This document shows, in pieces, positions 62,776-64,000 of a DNA stretch of 64,000 bases (the stretch's first letter is position 1; the number at the start of each line of letters is the position of its first letter). A program made the position numbers and the translations under genes. The notes beneath the pieces were generated by a model, which had not been told where the DNA came from, ran no database searches, and saw only the letters and a program-made list of their open reading frames with translations. The stretch comes from Conus ventricosus (taxonomy: Eukaryota; Mollusca; Gastropoda; Neogastropoda; Conidae): NCBI GenBank assembly GCA_018398815.1, contig CM031595.1, positions 133,991,386-134,055,385 of the forward strand, given 5' to 3'.

Positions 62776-63875
62776 TCTCTCACTCACGCATTACTTTATG
62801 CCCTCACTCCGTGGTCCAAGGGCCAGTACCATTGGTCAGTATTTTTACCGCCTTGTTACCGAAGTTATCTCCCTCTAATTCCATTGGATATTCAAATCAT
62901 GACAGTCACGCCTACACGCCTTACTCTCTGTGGTGGTCAATTGGTCATTTAATTGATTAGCTAGATTTCACCCCCCACCACGCACTACCTTCCCCCCTTT
63001 CCTACTTAACTGGCGCCGTGTGGCTTAACGTGTGGGCACTGGTCAGTGTTAAAATTGGCTAGATGAGTCCGGCCCAGGCACTGAGATGCGTCCGGGCAGA
63101 CATCGAGGCGTCGGTTTCAAACGGCTTAGTCTGTCTGGGTGGACTGTACCGTCTTCCGTGAAGCCTCTCCGCTAAGCTTAATTTGGGTGGACCCGACCCA
63201 TGGGCCCGTCTATCTGGTGCCTAGAATGTTTGAGTTGAAGCTTATGTCCGAACAAATTGGCTGGCGACTCCACGAGTTGGGTTGTTTCATTTTTGTCCGT
63301 GACAATTTCCCCCTTGCAAAAGACCATGCTCCGCATTGTCTCAAAACAACGGTACAAAAAGGACAACAACCGAATTTGCTGACACACAGCTACACGTGCA
63401 AAGTTTGAAAAATACTTTACACCAACCGGTTTACAAATTATAAAATATATCATTAGTGAATACCACTCCAATGAGTTATAATTGACGTGCGCTCTTGCGT
63501 TATTTCGACTCATTTTATAACGACCTCTGTGCGCACTTATGCCATTCCCCTACCTGCGGATTTGCCATCTCTCCTTTCACAATTCTTATGAAAAGCACAA
63601 TATAATATGATCACGATCATGACACTTCACTGAGGAATCTCCATCCTCACTTATTGCAAATAATGCATCACTACACAAGCGACTGTATGCTCCAAGCATA
63701 ACTACATTCACATGAACAAGTCTCCAAAGAAAACATGAACAAGTCTCACACAAAAATATGAACCATAGCCAACTGGGAATGAACCCATATCCAATCAACA
63801 TAACTGTAATCAACACATATTATCAACAAAGCACCCCGGATATGACTGACTTCCTCTGAGTTGCAGCTTGCTAGA
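62776..63875. other. Host or TE-derived DNA without a recognised gene
   Basis: Frames at 63139-63408 (plus), 63178-63513 and 63586-63816 (minus) have no known domain. The stretch TTGGCTGGCGACTCC at about 63256 looks like a primer-binding site, but no LTR pair can be shown. A short direct repeat (CAAGTCTC, 63717 and 63741) is present. Confidence 0.4.
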
Positions 63876-64000
63876 CTACGCGACTTAAATAGTCAGCTCG
63901 ACATTCTGTCGACCTGGGATGTACTGCACTCGATACCTGTAGGGCTGCAGTGCCATTGCCCAACGCAGAACTCTGCTGTTTTTCAACTGCGCCTCCTGCA
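63876..64000 (-). pseudogene. Ty3/gypsy RNase H C-terminal fragment at the window edge
   Basis: Minus-strand translation gives LKNSRVLRWAMALQPYRYR, IPGRQNV and, after a one-base shift, ADYLSR: the classic end of gypsy RNase H ('RWxLxLqpYxxxvxxxpGxxNxxADyLSR'). No integrase follows at lower coordinates, so the element is truncated or deleted here. Its RT would lie beyond 64000. Confidence 0.75.

Noticed and set aside
62319..62878. Ser/Leu/Pro-rich ORFs
   Set aside because: They cross a pyrimidine-rich tandem repeat and encode repeat-derived peptides only.
62898..63275. Possible LTR plus primer-binding site (TTGGCTGGCGACTCC near 63256)
   Set aside because: No second LTR, no target duplication, and the only nearby gypsy coding fragment (63876-64000) is on the opposite strand.
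1..64000. CRISPR arrays, prokaryotic operons, toxin-antitoxin or phage systems
   Set aside because: No direct repeats with regular unique spacers, no Shine-Dalgarno-led gene clusters, and clear eukaryotic introns and retroelements throughout.

Overview
This is eukaryotic genomic DNA, most likely from a mollusc or another lophotrochozoan invertebrate. The evidence is split genes with consensus splice sites, abundant (CA)n/(TG)n microsatellites, tRNA-derived SINE-like sequences, and a mixture of I/Nimb-type non-LTR elements, a Mag-like Ty3/gypsy element and a DIRS-type tyrosine-recombinase retroelement. The species cannot be named from the sequence alone. There is no bacterial-style operon, CRISPR array or intact rRNA/tRNA gene. 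More than half of the window is transposable element.

Layout. 1-3769 is gene-poor host DNA with microsatellites and a short inverted repeat. 3770-14634 is copy 1 of a roughly 5.95 kb two-ORF non-LTR element (gag-like ORF1; ORF2 with endonuclease, reverse transcriptase and RNase H; 3' tail of TTATC units). It is split by a young Ty3/gypsy element (5604-10495: 215/216-bp LTRs, 5-bp target duplication AACCC). 14635-21800 contains three phase-compatible candidate exons of an unidentified host gene. Their introns and flanks hold a 506-bp foldback element, an inverted ORF2 fragment between two CA tracts, an L1/Tx1-like ORF2 remnant, a SINE, and a zinc-finger plus RT LINE remnant. 22883-43410 is copy 2 of the same non-LTR family, bounded by an 11-bp duplication (AACTACTAATT). 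It is interrupted at 28551-43120 by a 14.6-kb composite of three more copies (3, 4, 5), 1.9 kb of other DNA and a 1485-bp solo-LTR-like insert; a second 11-bp duplication (TCCATGAAGAT) flanks the whole composite. 43422-54745 is host DNA with four candidate exons of a double-hotdog (acyl-ACP/CoA thioesterase-like) gene, an old gypsy relic, a dispersed repeat pair and a 64-bp micro-copy of the non-LTR 3' tail. 54746-61383 is a DIRS-type element with inverted terminal repeats and an internal complementary region that matches both element ends. 61384-64000 has an unassigned ORF, tandem repeats and a gypsy RNase H fragment running off the edge.

How the parts relate. The window records successive nested insertions rather than cooperating genes. 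The non-LTR copies fall into two sets by shared variants: copies 1 and 2, and copies 3, 4 and 5. The gypsy LTRs differ by one indel and the DIRS repeats are almost identical, so both insertions look recent. Yet all large ORFs carry many single-base frameshifts, densest around 36.4-41.5 kb. Uncorrected long-read indels are therefore a real alternative to decay, and every 'pseudogene' call here carries that caveat.
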